Source: Tenacibaculum skagerrakense
GTDB taxonomy: Bacteria; Bacteroidota; Bacteroidia; Flavobacteriales; Flavobacteriaceae
Direction: 5' to 3'
Assembly: GCF_004345825.1 (NCBI RefSeq)
Contig: NZ_SLXM01000008.1
Span: forward strand, 62,001-126,000
Length of the DNA: 64,000 nucleotides
Made by a program: the position numbers and the translations under genes. The notes beneath the pieces are model-generated. The model was not told the DNA's origin. It ran no database searches and was given only the letters and a program-made list of their open reading frames with translations. Below are positions 9,042-17,693 of the stretch, one piece after another. Position 1 is the stretch's first letter; each line of letters opens with the position of its first letter.

Positions 9042-10526
9042 ATGCAAGAGACTAACAACGATACAGAGATTCAAATTCAAGATCAAAAAATTCAACAAAA
9101 CAAAAATCTATCTATATGGGAAGCATTAATTCCTGTGATTGCGTTAATTGCAATGTTGGCGTATAATGTATATGTTTTTGGAGACGATGCTTTAAGTGGA
9201 AGTAATCAATTTGTTTTATTAATTGGAGGAGTGGTAGCTGCTATAGTTGGTTTTAGAAATAAAGTAAGTTTTCAACTAATGATGGACGAAGTTGCTGAGA
9301 GTGTTAAATCTACAGCAAGTGCTATTTTGATTCTGTTGATGGTTGGAGCTTTGGCAGGAACTTGGTTAATAAGCGGAATTATTCCTTCAATGATTTATTA
9401 CGGATTACAGGTGCTAAATCCTACTATTTTCTTAGTAGCGTGTTTAATTATTTGTGCAGTAATTTCAGTTGCAACCGGAAGTTCTTGGACAACCGCTGCT
9501 ACCGTAGGTATTGCATTGATAGGAATAGGAGGAGCGTTGGATATTTCATTAGGTATGACAGCCGGAGCTGTTCTGTCAGGAGCCTATTTTGGTGATAAAA
9601 TGTCGCCAATGTCTGATACTACTAATTTAGCTCCAGCTATGGCCGGAACGGATTTGTTTACTCATATTAAGTATATGGCTTACACAACAATTCCAACATT
9701 TGTGATAACGTTTATTTTCTTTTTAATATTAGGGTTTACTCAATCTGCTACAGGAGAGGCAAATACAAGTCAAATGCTAGCTGATATTGATAAAGCATTT
9801 AATATTTCTCCTTGGTTGTTTTTGGTGCCAATTGTTGTAGTTGTGTTAATTATTAAGAAAACTCCACCATTAATTGCACTATTAGCAGGAACAATTTTAG
9901 GTGGAATTTTTGCACTTATTTTTCAGCCTCAAGTGGTAGCGCAAGTTGCTGGAGTTGAAAAATTGGATTTTAATTCTGCTTACAAAGGAGTTATGACAGC
10001 AATTACAGTAGACACTTCTGTGGCAACTGAAAATGAAGTATTGAAAGGTTTGTTTACTGCTGGAGGAATGAAAAAGATGCTAGGAACCATATGGTTAATT
10101 TTATGCGCAATGGTTTTTGGTGGGATAATGGATGCTATTGGAGCTTTAGCAAAAATAAGTAGCTTTATGTTAAATTTATTTGATAGCGTTTTTGGATTAT
10201 TTGCGAGTACAGTGTGTACTTGTATAGGATTAAATGTTACTGCTTCAGATCAGTATTTAGCGTTAGTAGTTCCAGGAAAAATGTATGCGAAAGCCTTTGA
10301 AGATAAAGGGCTGGCTCCTGAGAATTTAAGTAGAACCCTAGAAGATTCTGGAACGGTGACTTCAGTGTTAATTCCTTGGAATACATGTGGAGCGTATCAT
10401 TCGGGAGTATTAGGAGTTCCTGTTATTGATTATGCTTTCTATGCAATGTTTAATTGGTTAAGTCCTTTTATGACGTTAATCTTTGCAGCTTTTAGAATTA
10501 AAATTAGACAGTTAACAACGAAGTAA
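9042..10526 (+). CDS. nhaC: Na+/H+ antiporter, NhaC family
   Basis: 494 residues with about 11-12 membrane segments. The NhaC hallmark SPMSDTTNLAPAMAGTDLF is present, along with ATGSSWTTAATVGIALIG and, near the C-terminus, the second inverted-repeat core SGTVTSVLIPWNTCGAYHSG. It exchanges cytoplasmic Na+ for external H+ and fits a saline habitat. The start lies 83 bp from the divergent YdjM-like gene. The stop abuts the end of the converging 81-residue membrane gene, with no terminator between them. Confidence 0.93.
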   Translation: MQETNNDTEIQIQDQKIQQNKNLSIWEALIPVIALIAMLAYNVYVFGDDALSGSNQFVLLIGGVVAAIVGFRNKVSFQLMMDEVAESVKSTASAILILLMVGALAGTWLISGIIPSMIYYGLQVLNPTIFLVACLIICAVISVATGSSWTTAATVGIALIGIGGALDISLGMTAGAVLSGAYFGDKMSPMSDTTNLAPAMAGTDLFTHIKYMAYTTIPTFVITFIFFLILGFTQSATGEANTSQMLADIDKAFNISPWLFLVPIVVVVLIIKKTPPLIALLAGTILGGIFALIFQPQVVAQVAGVEKLDFNSAYKGVMTAITVDTSVATENEVLKGLFTAGGMKKMLGTIWLILCAMVFGGIMDAIGALAKISSFMLNLFDSVFGLFASTVCTCIGLNVTASDQYLALVVPGKMYAKAFEDKGLAPENLSRTLEDSGTVTSVLIPWNTCGAYHSGVLGVPVIDYAFYAMFNWLSPFMTLIFAAFRIKIRQLTTK

Positions 10527-10772
10527 TTATTTTTTAGATACCCTAGAAAAAATATGTAATGCCGTCGATGTTAGCAATAATATCCACGGCATTCCGTGTA
10601 AAAAGGTGTCAAACAAATCCATTGGTTTCATCGCTTCATTTCCGCTAAAAGCATTTCCTCCAGCTATCCATTTTAGTTTACCCCAAATATGAGGTTCTTT
10701 AAAAGGAGCTAATCCTAAAGATAAACTAGCTATTAAAAATAGTAGCCACGATTTTTTTAAGGATTCTTTCAT
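10527..10772 (-). CDS. Small two-helix membrane protein of unknown function
   Basis: 81 residues. A first hydrophobic helix (about 8-24) is followed by a conserved-looking stretch, PFKEPHIWGKLKWIAGGN, and DLFDTFLHGMPWILLL leads into a second helix (about 58-74). Homologues are widespread in Bacteroidota and are sometimes labelled 'RND transporter' by automatic annotation; nothing in this short sequence supports transport. It starts one base after the stop of the putative porin gene, so the two are almost certainly co-transcribed and translationally coupled. Function unknown. Confidence 0.8.
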   Translation of the reverse strand: MKESLKKSWLLFLIASLSLGLAPFKEPHIWGKLKWIAGGNAFSGNEAMKPMDLFDTFLHGMPWILLLTSTALHIFSRVSKK

Positions 10773-10773
10773 G

Positions 10774-12735
10774 TTAAATAAACCAATTCCAAACTACTCC
10801 AAAGCGAATAGACATATCTCTGTAAGGATAATTTGGAGCTGAGAAATAATTTTTTTCTAAAAAATTTGAGCTAATGTTATCTATTTTGAAGAAGATTCGT
10901 GTTCTTCTTACTTTGGCATTAAAAAATACATCTAAAGTTGGGAATCCAATCTCTGTATCGTTTTGAAGTATAAATTCTCCTAATAATGGGTTGTAGGCAT
11001 TTGCTCTGTAATTGGTAAAGTATTTAAACGTAGCTCCAATTTGAACTTGTAAAGGATTGCCCTTAAACCAATGATCTGAATAGTATAAGGTATTCCTAGT
11101 CACAAATTCTGGAACTCTAAATACATCACTACCACTAGAAACATTTTGATACATTATTGTATTATCTAAAGCAAACTTTTTGAAGAATTTAAACTCTTTA
11201 TTGGCTTTTACTTTTAAATAGGTAATTGAGCCATTATATTGCTTAGGAAGGCTGTCTGTATCAAAGTAAACATAATCTTCAATATTAGTAAAGTCTACAC
11301 TTGCATTTCCCCATTTAGAATTAAAAGAAAAACCAATATTTCTAGTGTCTATATTAGTGAAATCATTTTCCCAGTTGTATTTGTTATAAACACTTTGAAA
11401 GAACTGTTGATTAAAATTAGGAGCTTTTGATAACAATAGTAAAGAGGCTTTTACTTTAAAAACACTATCCTTTTCATAAATTGCTTCCCCATTTAAATGA
11501 TTGCCAGCTAAATGGCCACTTCCAGGAGTAACCATGGCATTAGCGTTTACTTTAAAGTTTCCAATCCTACCATTCCAATCTGCTCCTAAACCAATAGCGT
11601 CGCCAATTAAACGTTTTTTAGTTATATTAATATTGTTAACATTACTGTTGTAAATAGTGTCATAACCATAATTTACAGTGGTGTAGTTAGCTTTTACTCG
11701 AAATCTACCCAGAACATATTTAGAATTGAACTCTAAATATCCTTGATTGTTTATCAATCTATAATCGCTAGATTCTCTTAGTTCACCATTTGCTTTACTA
11801 GCTTCTCCAAAAATACTAGGTGTTATTGCTCCTTGTTCAAACGTGAAAAATTTCTTTTCATAATGTAGTTGATGTCCAACTTTTAGATTACTAAAATTTT
11901 TAGTATTGGTGCTATCTTTACTATCAAATAATTTAAAATTATGGTCTAAATAAAAACGAGTTCCATCTAATAAACTTTCAGCATTATCTAAATTTACATC
12001 TAATCTTCCTCTATCAGTAAAATTTGGATCATCATTAATAAAATTTTGTAAAGATTCAGGAGTTAACCCACCACTTTCTTCATTCGTAAAATCTTGGGTT
12101 GTTAAATGTGTTTTTAAGTTATATTGATCTTTCGGAGTGCTGTATGTAGCTGTAGCTCTAAAGTTACCCGAGCTAGACAAGGAACGTCTATATTGTCCTA
12201 ATGATCTTAATCCTCTGTAAGCAAAACTTAGGTTTAGTCTTTTGGATAAATTAAACGTAAAAATAGCATCTAATACTTGTCCTTGTTCCTGTCCCGTTTT
12301 ATACATTATTTGAGTAGTAGGAGTTGGAACTCTGTAATAATCAATATCGCTAATGTTAAGGTAGTTAAACTGTTTAGCGGAAAAACCTATATCTGGAAAT
12401 TGAGAAAGATCTCTAAAATTATATCCTAAGGAGTTAAAAGTCTGTCCTTGATTATGAAAAGCCAATAACTCAAAGTTATCTTTTCTTCTAAAATTGTGTT
12501 GATATTCTTTCTGAATTGTCAGTGTAGTATCTATATATGAGGTGTCTCTCTTTATATTGATGACTTTATAATCGGTAAATTTGGTTTTACCCAATAACTT
12601 TACACTAATTTCATCATTAGCCAAAGAGTCAACACCTCTGTTTCCTCCTCTAGCAAAACCTCCGTTAACTGTTCTAAACTGAGCTTGAACACTTAAACAA
12701 GTTAAAAAAAATGTTAGTATGAAAAATTGTTTCAT
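10774..12735 (-). CDS. Putative porin (Porin_10-type outer-membrane beta-barrel)
   Basis: 653 residues. A signal peptide (MKQFFILTFFLTCLSVQAQ) is followed by a charged segment and then continuous amphipathic strands ending in an aromatic-terminated strand (FGVVWNWFI). The features fit the Bacteroidota 'putative porin' family: YQHNFRRKDNFELLAFHNQG, NLSFAYRGLRSLGQY and the closing DMSIRFGVVWNW. It should reside in the outer membrane; the solute is unknown. It is divergent from rnhB with a 70-bp gap, and the 81-residue membrane gene is coupled downstream. No SusD partner or TonB plug is present, so it is not a SusCD system. Confidence 0.85.
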   Translation of the reverse strand: MKQFFILTFFLTCLSVQAQFRTVNGGFARGGNRGVDSLANDEISVKLLGKTKFTDYKVINIKRDTSYIDTTLTIQKEYQHNFRRKDNFELLAFHNQGQTFNSLGYNFRDLSQFPDIGFSAKQFNYLNISDIDYYRVPTPTTQIMYKTGQEQGQVLDAIFTFNLSKRLNLSFAYRGLRSLGQYRRSLSSSGNFRATATYSTPKDQYNLKTHLTTQDFTNEESGGLTPESLQNFINDDPNFTDRGRLDVNLDNAESLLDGTRFYLDHNFKLFDSKDSTNTKNFSNLKVGHQLHYEKKFFTFEQGAITPSIFGEASKANGELRESSDYRLINNQGYLEFNSKYVLGRFRVKANYTTVNYGYDTIYNSNVNNINITKKRLIGDAIGLGADWNGRIGNFKVNANAMVTPGSGHLAGNHLNGEAIYEKDSVFKVKASLLLLSKAPNFNQQFFQSVYNKYNWENDFTNIDTRNIGFSFNSKWGNASVDFTNIEDYVYFDTDSLPKQYNGSITYLKVKANKEFKFFKKFALDNTIMYQNVSSGSDVFRVPEFVTRNTLYYSDHWFKGNPLQVQIGATFKYFTNYRANAYNPLLGEFILQNDTEIGFPTLDVFFNAKVRRTRIFFKIDNISSNFLEKNYFSAPNYPYRDMSIRFGVVWNWFI

Positions 12736-12805
12736 AAAGGCAAATGTAAAATAATAAAACGAAAATAAATGTGAATCTTATCTACGAAAACTGTTAATTT
12801 GTGTT

Positions 12806-13411
12806 ATGCTACAATTAAACTACAGCGGATTTACTTTAGAGGCAGGAACTGACGAAGCGGGAAGAGGTTGTTTGTCGGGACCAGTAGTAGCCGCAGCAGT
12901 AATTTTACCTGAAGATTTTGAGCATCCTTTTTTAAATGATTCCAAACAATTATCTGAAAAAAAAAGAAATGAGCTTCGATTTTTTATTGAGGAGCACGCA
13001 CTTTCATATGCCGTTTCTTTTATACATAATGAAGAAGTAGATACGTTAAATGTTTTGCAAGCGTCTATCGAAGGAATGCATCGGTCAATAGCTGGATTAA
13101 ATACTGTTCCTGAGTTTATTATTGTTGATGGAAACAAATTTAAGCCGTATAAAGAAATTCCTCATGAAACTATTGTTAAGGGTGATGCAAAGTTTCTAAG
13201 TATTGCCGCAGCTTCTGTGTTGGCCAAAACATATAGAGATGAATTCATGGAGAAAATTCACGAAGAGTTTCCAATGTATAATTGGAAAAAAAACAAAGGA
13301 TATCCAACAAAAGAGCATAGAGAAGGTATTAAAGTGCACGGACCGACTAAATATCATAGAAAATCTTTTAAACTGTTACCGGATCAATTAACAATTAATT
13401 TTAAATATTAA
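12806..13411 (+). CDS. rnhB: Ribonuclease HII
   Basis: 201 residues, normal for RNase HII. The catalytic carboxylates are Asp16 and Glu17 in [14 protein letters not shown], Asp108 in FIIVDGNKF and Asp127 in [21 protein letters not shown]. It removes RNA from RNA-DNA hybrids and single ribonucleotides from DNA in the cytoplasm. The gene is monocistronic: upstream is a divergent porin gene and downstream a candidate small RNA with its own promoter. Confidence 0.97.
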   Translation: MLQLNYSGFTLEAGTDEAGRGCLSGPVVAAAVILPEDFEHPFLNDSKQLSEKKRNELRFFIEEHALSYAVSFIHNEEVDTLNVLQASIEGMHRSIAGLNTVPEFIIVDGNKFKPYKEIPHETIVKGDAKFLSIAAASVLAKTYRDEFMEKIHEEFPMYNWKKNKGYPTKEHREGIKVHGPTKYHRKSFKLLPDQLTINFKY

Positions 13412-13435
13412 CTTTTCTATAACATTTTTTATAGC

Positions 13436-13463
13436 TTGATATTTAGGGGTTTACTTACATTTG
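13436..13463 (+). promoter_or_regulatory. Promoter of candidate small RNA
   Basis: TTG at 13436-13438 and TACATTTG at 13456-13463, 17 bp apart, match the Bacteroidota -33/-7 consensus. No ORF follows on this strand before the terminator at 13508-13554, so the promoter points into non-coding sequence. Confidence 0.65.
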
Positions 13464-13469
13464 TCGCTC

Positions 13470-13554
13470 GGACGATGAACCTTTATAATAATCCCTATTA
13501 TAACATGTGCGGCAAGCATAATCATTTACTGGTGATAAGTTGCCGCATTTTTTT
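13470..13554 (+). ncRNA. Candidate small structured RNA
   Basis: An ~85-nt non-coding stretch begins just past a consensus promoter and ends in a terminator. Hairpin 1 is a perfect 8-bp stem, TTATAATA (13483-13490) with TATTATAA (13496-13503), around ATCCC. Hairpin 2 has TGCGGCAA (13508-13515) pairing with TTGCCGCA (13540-13547) and a further ATCA/TGAT pair inside its 24-nt loop, then seven T residues. The next gene is on the opposite strand, so this is not a leader. It could be a trans-acting sRNA; comparison with the Flavobacteria 'Flavo-1' motif would be the first test, and I cannot say whether it matches. Expression is inference. Confidence 0.5.
13508..13554 (+). terminator. Rho-independent terminator of the candidate small RNA
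   Basis: An 8-bp G+C-rich stem (TGCGGCAA/TTGCCGCA) with an internally paired loop is followed by T7. Confidence 0.75.
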
Positions 13555-14080
13555 ATTTTGATTTTACTCCAACAAAGTGATCCGATTTCAACTTAAATAA
13601 TATATTAAAAGTGGTTAAACTTCCATAAATTCTAGTGATGTACTGTTGTAAATCTATTTTGTCTTGATCATCTAACGTTTTACTAGCATTAATTTTTTGC
13701 TCCATTACTCGAATACGATCTCTAACCATAACAATTTTATGAAAGAATGTATCTATAGGAATTTCTTTAGAAGCTAAGTTAGAATCAGAAGGTTCTATAA
13801 TTAATTTTCCTCCTTTAAATTTATCTGAAATAGGAACAACCTCAGAAACATCGCTCCATTGTTTTAAAATTTTACGTAACGAAGATTCTACTTCATAAAA
13901 ACTTACTGTATCTACTTCATTTTCTACAGCTTCAATGGTTTCAAACTCATCATTTAAAGTAATAGTTTCCAAGCCATTTTCTTGAAAGGTAACCCAGTAA
14001 TGTTTATTGTCAACATTAGTAACAACACCAAATCCATATTCAGGATGATTAATTCTTGATCCTATACCTAATAATTTCAT
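13553..14080 (-). CDS. Conserved cytoplasmic protein with N-terminal CarD/Tudor-like motif
   Basis: 175 residues, no signal peptide or membrane helix. The N-terminus, GSRINHPEYGFGVVTNV, resembles the small SH3/Tudor-type folds seen in CarD and the UvrD C-terminal region, where an 'H-x-x-FG-x-G-x-V' stretch binds RNA polymerase. The rest is predicted alpha-helical (IPIDTFFHKIVMVRDRIRVM and DDQDKIDLQQYITRIYGSL). I do not recognise the full-length family. It is divergent from the nucleoid-associated protein gene, and an RNA-polymerase or DNA link is possible but only inferred. Confidence 0.7.
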   Translation of the reverse strand: MKLLGIGSRINHPEYGFGVVTNVDNKHYWVTFQENGLETITLNDEFETIEAVENEVDTVSFYEVESSLRKILKQWSDVSEVVPISDKFKGGKLIIEPSDSNLASKEIPIDTFFHKIVMVRDRIRVMEQKINASKTLDDQDKIDLQQYITRIYGSLTTFNILFKLKSDHFVGVKSK

Positions 14081-14112
14081 AAATCAACTATTTTATACGA
14101 CACTAAAATACG

Positions 14113-14120
14113 TATTTTTG
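14113..14120 (+). promoter_or_regulatory. Putative -7 box for the nucleoid-associated protein gene
   Basis: TATTTTTG matches TAnnTTTG, 19 bp before the ATG at 14140. Confidence 0.5.
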
Positions 14121-14139
14121 TTGCCTAATTTTTAGAAAG

Positions 14140-15189
14140 ATGATCAAAAGAACTCGTGTAGAAATTTCAAAATGTATAATTCACAAAGTAGCAAATAAAT
14201 ACAATAGCGGAAGCAATTCTTTTTCTGAGAGTTTAGTCCGTTTTGATGAAGAGAGCTATGAGTTGTTAGTTCCTTTTTTATTAAAACCATTTGGAGGAGT
14301 TACTCAGAGTTATCGTTTTAATCATCATGCCGATATTCGTCTGAACGAAATTAATAATTACACTTCTCAGATTTTTGAAGATGAAGAAACCTTTATTGAA
14401 AATTCTAAGAATATTGTAAATCATTTATATGAACAATCTAACTCAGCCCAAATTAAAACTGGAGATGTTTTAGTAGTTCTTTTCGAAGGAATTGAATATA
14501 AAGATGTATTAACTGAGGCTGTAGGAATTTTTAAAATAGAAAATAAAGTAGATTTTTTCCAAACCTATTTAGATGATGATAGTTTTGATGTGGTTGTGCA
14601 AAAAGGTATTTCTACTAAAAGATTAGATAAAGGATGTTTAATCTTAAATTCTTCGGATGCAGAAGGAACAGTTGTTTTATCTGTAGATAATAATAACTAT
14701 GATGCACAATATTGGATTAAAAATTTCTTAAACGTTAAATATGCAGATGATAGGAACTTGCACACGCAACATTACTTAGAGTTGTGTAGAGATTTTTCTG
14801 AGGAAATTATCAAGCCAGAATTTGGTAAGCATGAACAAGGAAACTTTTTAGCAAATACGGTTGACTATTTCAAAGAGCACGAGAGTGTAGATTATCATAC
14901 ATTCAAAGATGAGATTTTCGAAGATGAGAAGCATAAAGATATGTTTGAAGATTACAAGAAACATTTTGAAAAGTTAAATGATGTATTAGTTAGAAATAAC
15001 TTTGAAGTATCTGATATTGTTTTAAAGAAGGAAAAGGGGAAATTAAAAACAGAAATTAAACTGGATACTAATATTCAAATTAAAATTGATATTGATGCTC
15101 CTGATGCCGCTTCGGAATATCTAGAAAGAGGTTATGACGAGGATAAGAAGATGAAGTTCTATAAAGTGTATTATAACGCAGAGAAATAG
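14140..15189 (+). CDS. Nucleoid-associated protein (NdpA/YejK, NA37 family)
   Basis: 349 residues, matching the length of the 37-kDa nucleoid-associated family. The family pattern is visible across the chain: an N-terminal HKVANKYN segment; a central LVVLFEGIEYKDVLTEAVGIFKIEN region; LDKGCLILNSSD; DAQYWIKNFLNVKYADDRN; and a C-terminal RGYDEDKKMKFYKVYYN strand. Family members bind the nucleoid; no enzymatic activity is established. A TAnnTTTG box precedes it and a short hairpin with a T tract follows it, so it is probably monocistronic. Confidence 0.88.
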   Translation: MIKRTRVEISKCIIHKVANKYNSGSNSFSESLVRFDEESYELLVPFLLKPFGGVTQSYRFNHHADIRLNEINNYTSQIFEDEETFIENSKNIVNHLYEQSNSAQIKTGDVLVVLFEGIEYKDVLTEAVGIFKIENKVDFFQTYLDDDSFDVVVQKGISTKRLDKGCLILNSSDAEGTVVLSVDNNNYDAQYWIKNFLNVKYADDRNLHTQHYLELCRDFSEEIIKPEFGKHEQGNFLANTVDYFKEHESVDYHTFKDEIFEDEKHKDMFEDYKKHFEKLNDVLVRNNFEVSDIVLKKEKGKLKTEIKLDTNIQIKIDIDAPDAASEYLERGYDEDKKMKFYKVYYNAEK

Positions 15190-15214
15190 TTTTGTTTGAA
15201 GTTTATAAATTGGA

Positions 15215-15242
15215 ATTCCTGAAGAAATTAGGAATCTTTTTT
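15215..15242 (+). terminator. Terminator after the nucleoid-associated protein gene
   Basis: ATTCCT (15215-15220) pairs with AGGAAT (15230-15235), followed by CTTTTTT. Confidence 0.55.
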
Positions 15243-15253
15243 AATCCAAAATA

Positions 15254-15334
15254 AAACGTCATTGCGAGGAATTAACGACGAAGCAATCTCACTTTCGATT
15301 AGTAGATTGCTTCATTTTATTCGCAATGACGTTT
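15254..15334. repeat. REP-like palindromic element (type 2)
   Basis: A perfect 14-bp outer inverted repeat (AAACGTCATTGCGA at 15254-15267, TCGCAATGACGTTT at 15321-15334) encloses a perfect 10-bp inner repeat (GAAGCAATCT at 15280-15289, AGATTGCTTC at 15304-15313). The 'GTCATTGCGAGG...GAAGCAATCTC' type is a common intergenic palindrome in Bacteroidota and some other phyla. It lies between convergent genes and could end transcription from either side. Confidence 0.75.
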
Positions 15335-15363
15335 ATAAGTTTTATCCTTACTTAAGAAAGTGC

Positions 15364-16536
15364 TTATTTTTTAGCGTCAATTAACTTTTTTACTAAAGCT
15401 TTTAGCTCATCAATTTCTTTACCTTGCTTTTCAATAGCTTTTTCTTGTTGAATAGTATATAAAGTTAACTCCTCTACTTTTTCTAAAAGCTTTTTATTCA
15501 TTTCACCTAATTCGATTCCGTTTTCAGAAACTTCTTCTGCTGATGGAATATTAGCTAAGTGCCCTTTTTCTTGTATGTGTTTTTCAACTTCTTGTAAAGT
15601 TGGTAATTTATATGCACTTGTAAATACATAATCTGGCCAAGTAGATTGTAATTTAACGGTAACTTCTTCGGTAATCATTTTACCAGTAACAGCTAGTTTA
15701 AACCCTGAAGGAATATTGGTTGTTCCAATACCTACATTAGCATTTTTGTCTAAAACTATTCCGTGCGAATTTGAACCTACATTGGTTTTTCTTGTAATAT
15801 ATAAATTACCGTTAGCATTAGAAAGACCAATTTCAGCAGCACCATCTGTTAATACATTGTCTGTTTTATAGTTTGGTGTTCTAAACTGAATATAAGAATG
15901 AGAAGTACCTGTGCCTGTATAGTGTGAAGCATCAAGTTCTACTCCAACATTTCGTAAAGTACTATTGTTGCTTATGTCCATGTTATGACTTGGATTAGAA
16001 GTTCCAATACCTACATTACCTCCAGTAAAGCTAATATTTCTGTTAACTCTATTGATATCAATAACATTGTAGTAATTATTTGAATATTGGACTCTGTGTA
16101 TAACGTTGTTGTTTGTGTTATCCCACTTAATCTCATAGGAAGCTGCGTCTTCATTTGTAGGCATAGATAATCTTAATGCTACTTTATCTGTTTCAGATTT
16201 TATATCTAAGATAGAATTAGGAGCTGTTGTACCAATACCAACATAACCGTTAGGTTTAAAAACCATATAAGTCTCATTATACGCTTTACCTATATATCCA
16301 TAATTAAATGAAGCAACACCATTTTGTGAAGAACCAAAGGCACCAAAACTTATAAAATTATCTCCTAATTCATTGGCTATACTAAAACCTCGTGCCCAAC
16401 CTCCATTATAACTAGGAAAGTTCATATTCATTTTAATACCATTTGCGGGGTTGCTAAGGCCTATTTTAATATTTTCATCTTGTGCATTAGTAATAACAGA
16501 ACTAACCATAGCAATAGCTATAAGTATCTTTTTCAT
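15364..16536 (-). CDS. Exported tail-fibre-like repeat protein with C-terminal coiled coil
   Basis: 390 residues with a signal peptide (MKKILIAIAMVSSVITNAQ). Three NVGIGT/YVGIGT motifs mark a repeated beta-structured stalk: GYVGIGTTAPNSILDIK, GNVGIGTSNPSHNMDI and ANVGIGTTNIPSGFKLAV. Next comes TEEVTVKLQSTWPDYVFTSA, then HLANIPSAEEVSENGIEL, and a C-terminal coiled coil (about 340-385) that probably trimerises. This layout is common in Bacteroidota surface proteins, where the 'WPDYVF...HLANIPSA' block stands where a peptidase-S74 chaperone would sit in phage fibres. The exact role is unknown; adhesion or surface display is inference. It is a single gene. Confidence 0.75.
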   Translation of the reverse strand: MKKILIAIAMVSSVITNAQDENIKIGLSNPANGIKMNMNFPSYNGGWARGFSIANELGDNFISFGAFGSSQNGVASFNYGYIGKAYNETYMVFKPNGYVGIGTTAPNSILDIKSETDKVALRLSMPTNEDAASYEIKWDNTNNNVIHRVQYSNNYYNVIDINRVNRNISFTGGNVGIGTSNPSHNMDISNNSTLRNVGVELDASHYTGTGTSHSYIQFRTPNYKTDNVLTDGAAEIGLSNANGNLYITRKTNVGSNSHGIVLDKNANVGIGTTNIPSGFKLAVTGKMITEEVTVKLQSTWPDYVFTSAYKLPTLQEVEKHIQEKGHLANIPSAEEVSENGIELGEMNKKLLEKVEELTLYTIQQEKAIEKQGKEIDELKALVKKLIDAKK

Positions 16537-16601
16537 AAACTTAAAATTAATAATTTAACGGCTGCAAATGTATAATTAACAGATGAATAAGGCAAGTTTG
16601 A

Positions 16602-17180
16602 TTATAACTTTTTCACATATTTTGTTACTATAACAATATTCTGTCCGTCTACTTTTCCTTCAATATATTCAGCATTTTCTGGGTCTAAAGAAATTCTTCT
16701 AACAGCAGTACCTTGTTTACACACCATACTAGAGCCTTTTACTTTTAAATCTTTAATTAGAACCACATTATCTCCTGCTTGTAAAATAGCACCATTGCTA
16801 TCTCTATGAATAACTTTTTCACTGTCATCTAAATGCTCTCCTGTTGCTTGAGCAAAAGTTAACTCTTCTGGCTCTAAATACATCATGTCTAATAAATCTT
16901 GTGGCCAGCCTTCTTTTTTTAAGCGATGTAATAGTCTCCATGCGACAACTTTTACAGCACGAAATTCATTCCACATACTATCGTTTAAACAACGCCAATG
17001 ATTAGAATCCGTAGTATCTGGATTCTCGATTTGATGTTGGCAGTTTTCACAAGCTAATAAGCTTCCATCTACACCTCCGGTAGAAATAGGAGGAACTTCA
17101 TAAATACTTAGACTATTTTTTGAAGTACACAATTCACATTGATTTCCACTTCTATCTTGTAATTCTTGGAGTAAACTCAT
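16602..17180 (-). CDS. PhnA-type zinc-ribbon protein
   Basis: 192 residues. An N-terminal zinc ribbon has Cys15-x-x-Cys18 and Cys44-x-x-Cys47. A C-terminal PhnA domain includes HRDSNGAILQAGDNVVLIKD, then LKVKGSS, then the ending VDGQNIVIVTKYVKKL. The middle (NEFRAVKVVAWRLLHRLKKE) is helical. Despite the name, PhnA-type proteins of this kind are not needed for phosphonate breakdown and their role is unclear. It is cytoplasmic and stands alone, 422 codons apart from no obvious partner. Confidence 0.88.
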   Translation of the reverse strand: MSLLQELQDRSGNQCELCTSKNSLSIYEVPPISTGGVDGSLLACENCQHQIENPDTTDSNHWRCLNDSMWNEFRAVKVVAWRLLHRLKKEGWPQDLLDMMYLEPEELTFAQATGEHLDDSEKVIHRDSNGAILQAGDNVVLIKDLKVKGSSMVCKQGTAVRRISLDPENAEYIEGKVDGQNIVIVTKYVKKL

Positions 17181-17267
17181 GTATTATATTTAATGGCGCG
17201 AAAGTAGGGTAAAAGTTTGAAAGTTGAAAATTCAAAAATACTAGCAAAGCCATTGTTTAGCGTTAAT

Positions 17268-17693
17268 TTAGCAGGAAGTATCAGCTATAATTTTCCACTC
17301 TCCTTTTATTTTTTTGAAAATAATCATGAAGATTCCATCCGCATTACCCATTTCACGAGTTAAATGATATTCACCCATAACATAATAACTATTGTTTTCT
17401 ATTCTAGTGATGGATCTTATCTTAAACTTTAATTTTCCAGTATGTTCTTCATCAGGATAACTTTTTTTGTAATTTTCTATGGTTTTTTTCCATCCATAGG
17501 TAATGCCATTTCTTCCCTGAAACTTTAAAGAGTCTGATTTCCAGTACCCTAGCATGAAGCAATCAAGATCATGTCTAGACCAATCTGATTCTTGATGTTT
17601 TAAAAGTGCTAGAATTTCCTTTTTGTCTTGTTTTTCATTAGACGTTGTACAAGAACAAATTACTACAACTAGGAGTACAATTAATTTTCTCAT
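17268..17693 (-). CDS. SnoaL/DUF4440-like lipoprotein
   Basis: 141 residues. The N-terminal MRKLIVLLVVVICSC is a lipoprotein signal with Cys15 as the likely lipidated residue. The mature part has the NTF2-like pattern of the DUF4440/SnoaL group: an opening helix (KKEILALLKHQESDWSRHDL), FMLGYWKSDSLKF, GITYGWKKTIENYKKSYP, and a final sheet ending FKKIKGEWKIIADTSC. No catalytic residues can be assigned. It is probably anchored in the periplasm. It is divergent from the GNAT gene across a 224-bp gap. Confidence 0.8.
   Translation of the reverse strand: MRKLIVLLVVVICSCTTSNEKQDKKEILALLKHQESDWSRHDLDCFMLGYWKSDSLKFQGRNGITYGWKKTIENYKKSYPDEEHTGKLKFKIRSITRIENNSYYVMGEYHLTREMGNADGIFMIIFKKIKGEWKIIADTSC

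Noticed and set aside
15364-16536. Phage tail fibre
   Set aside because: It has a Sec signal peptide and no phage genes nearby; the repeat stalk and coiled coil are usual in Bacteroidota surface proteins.
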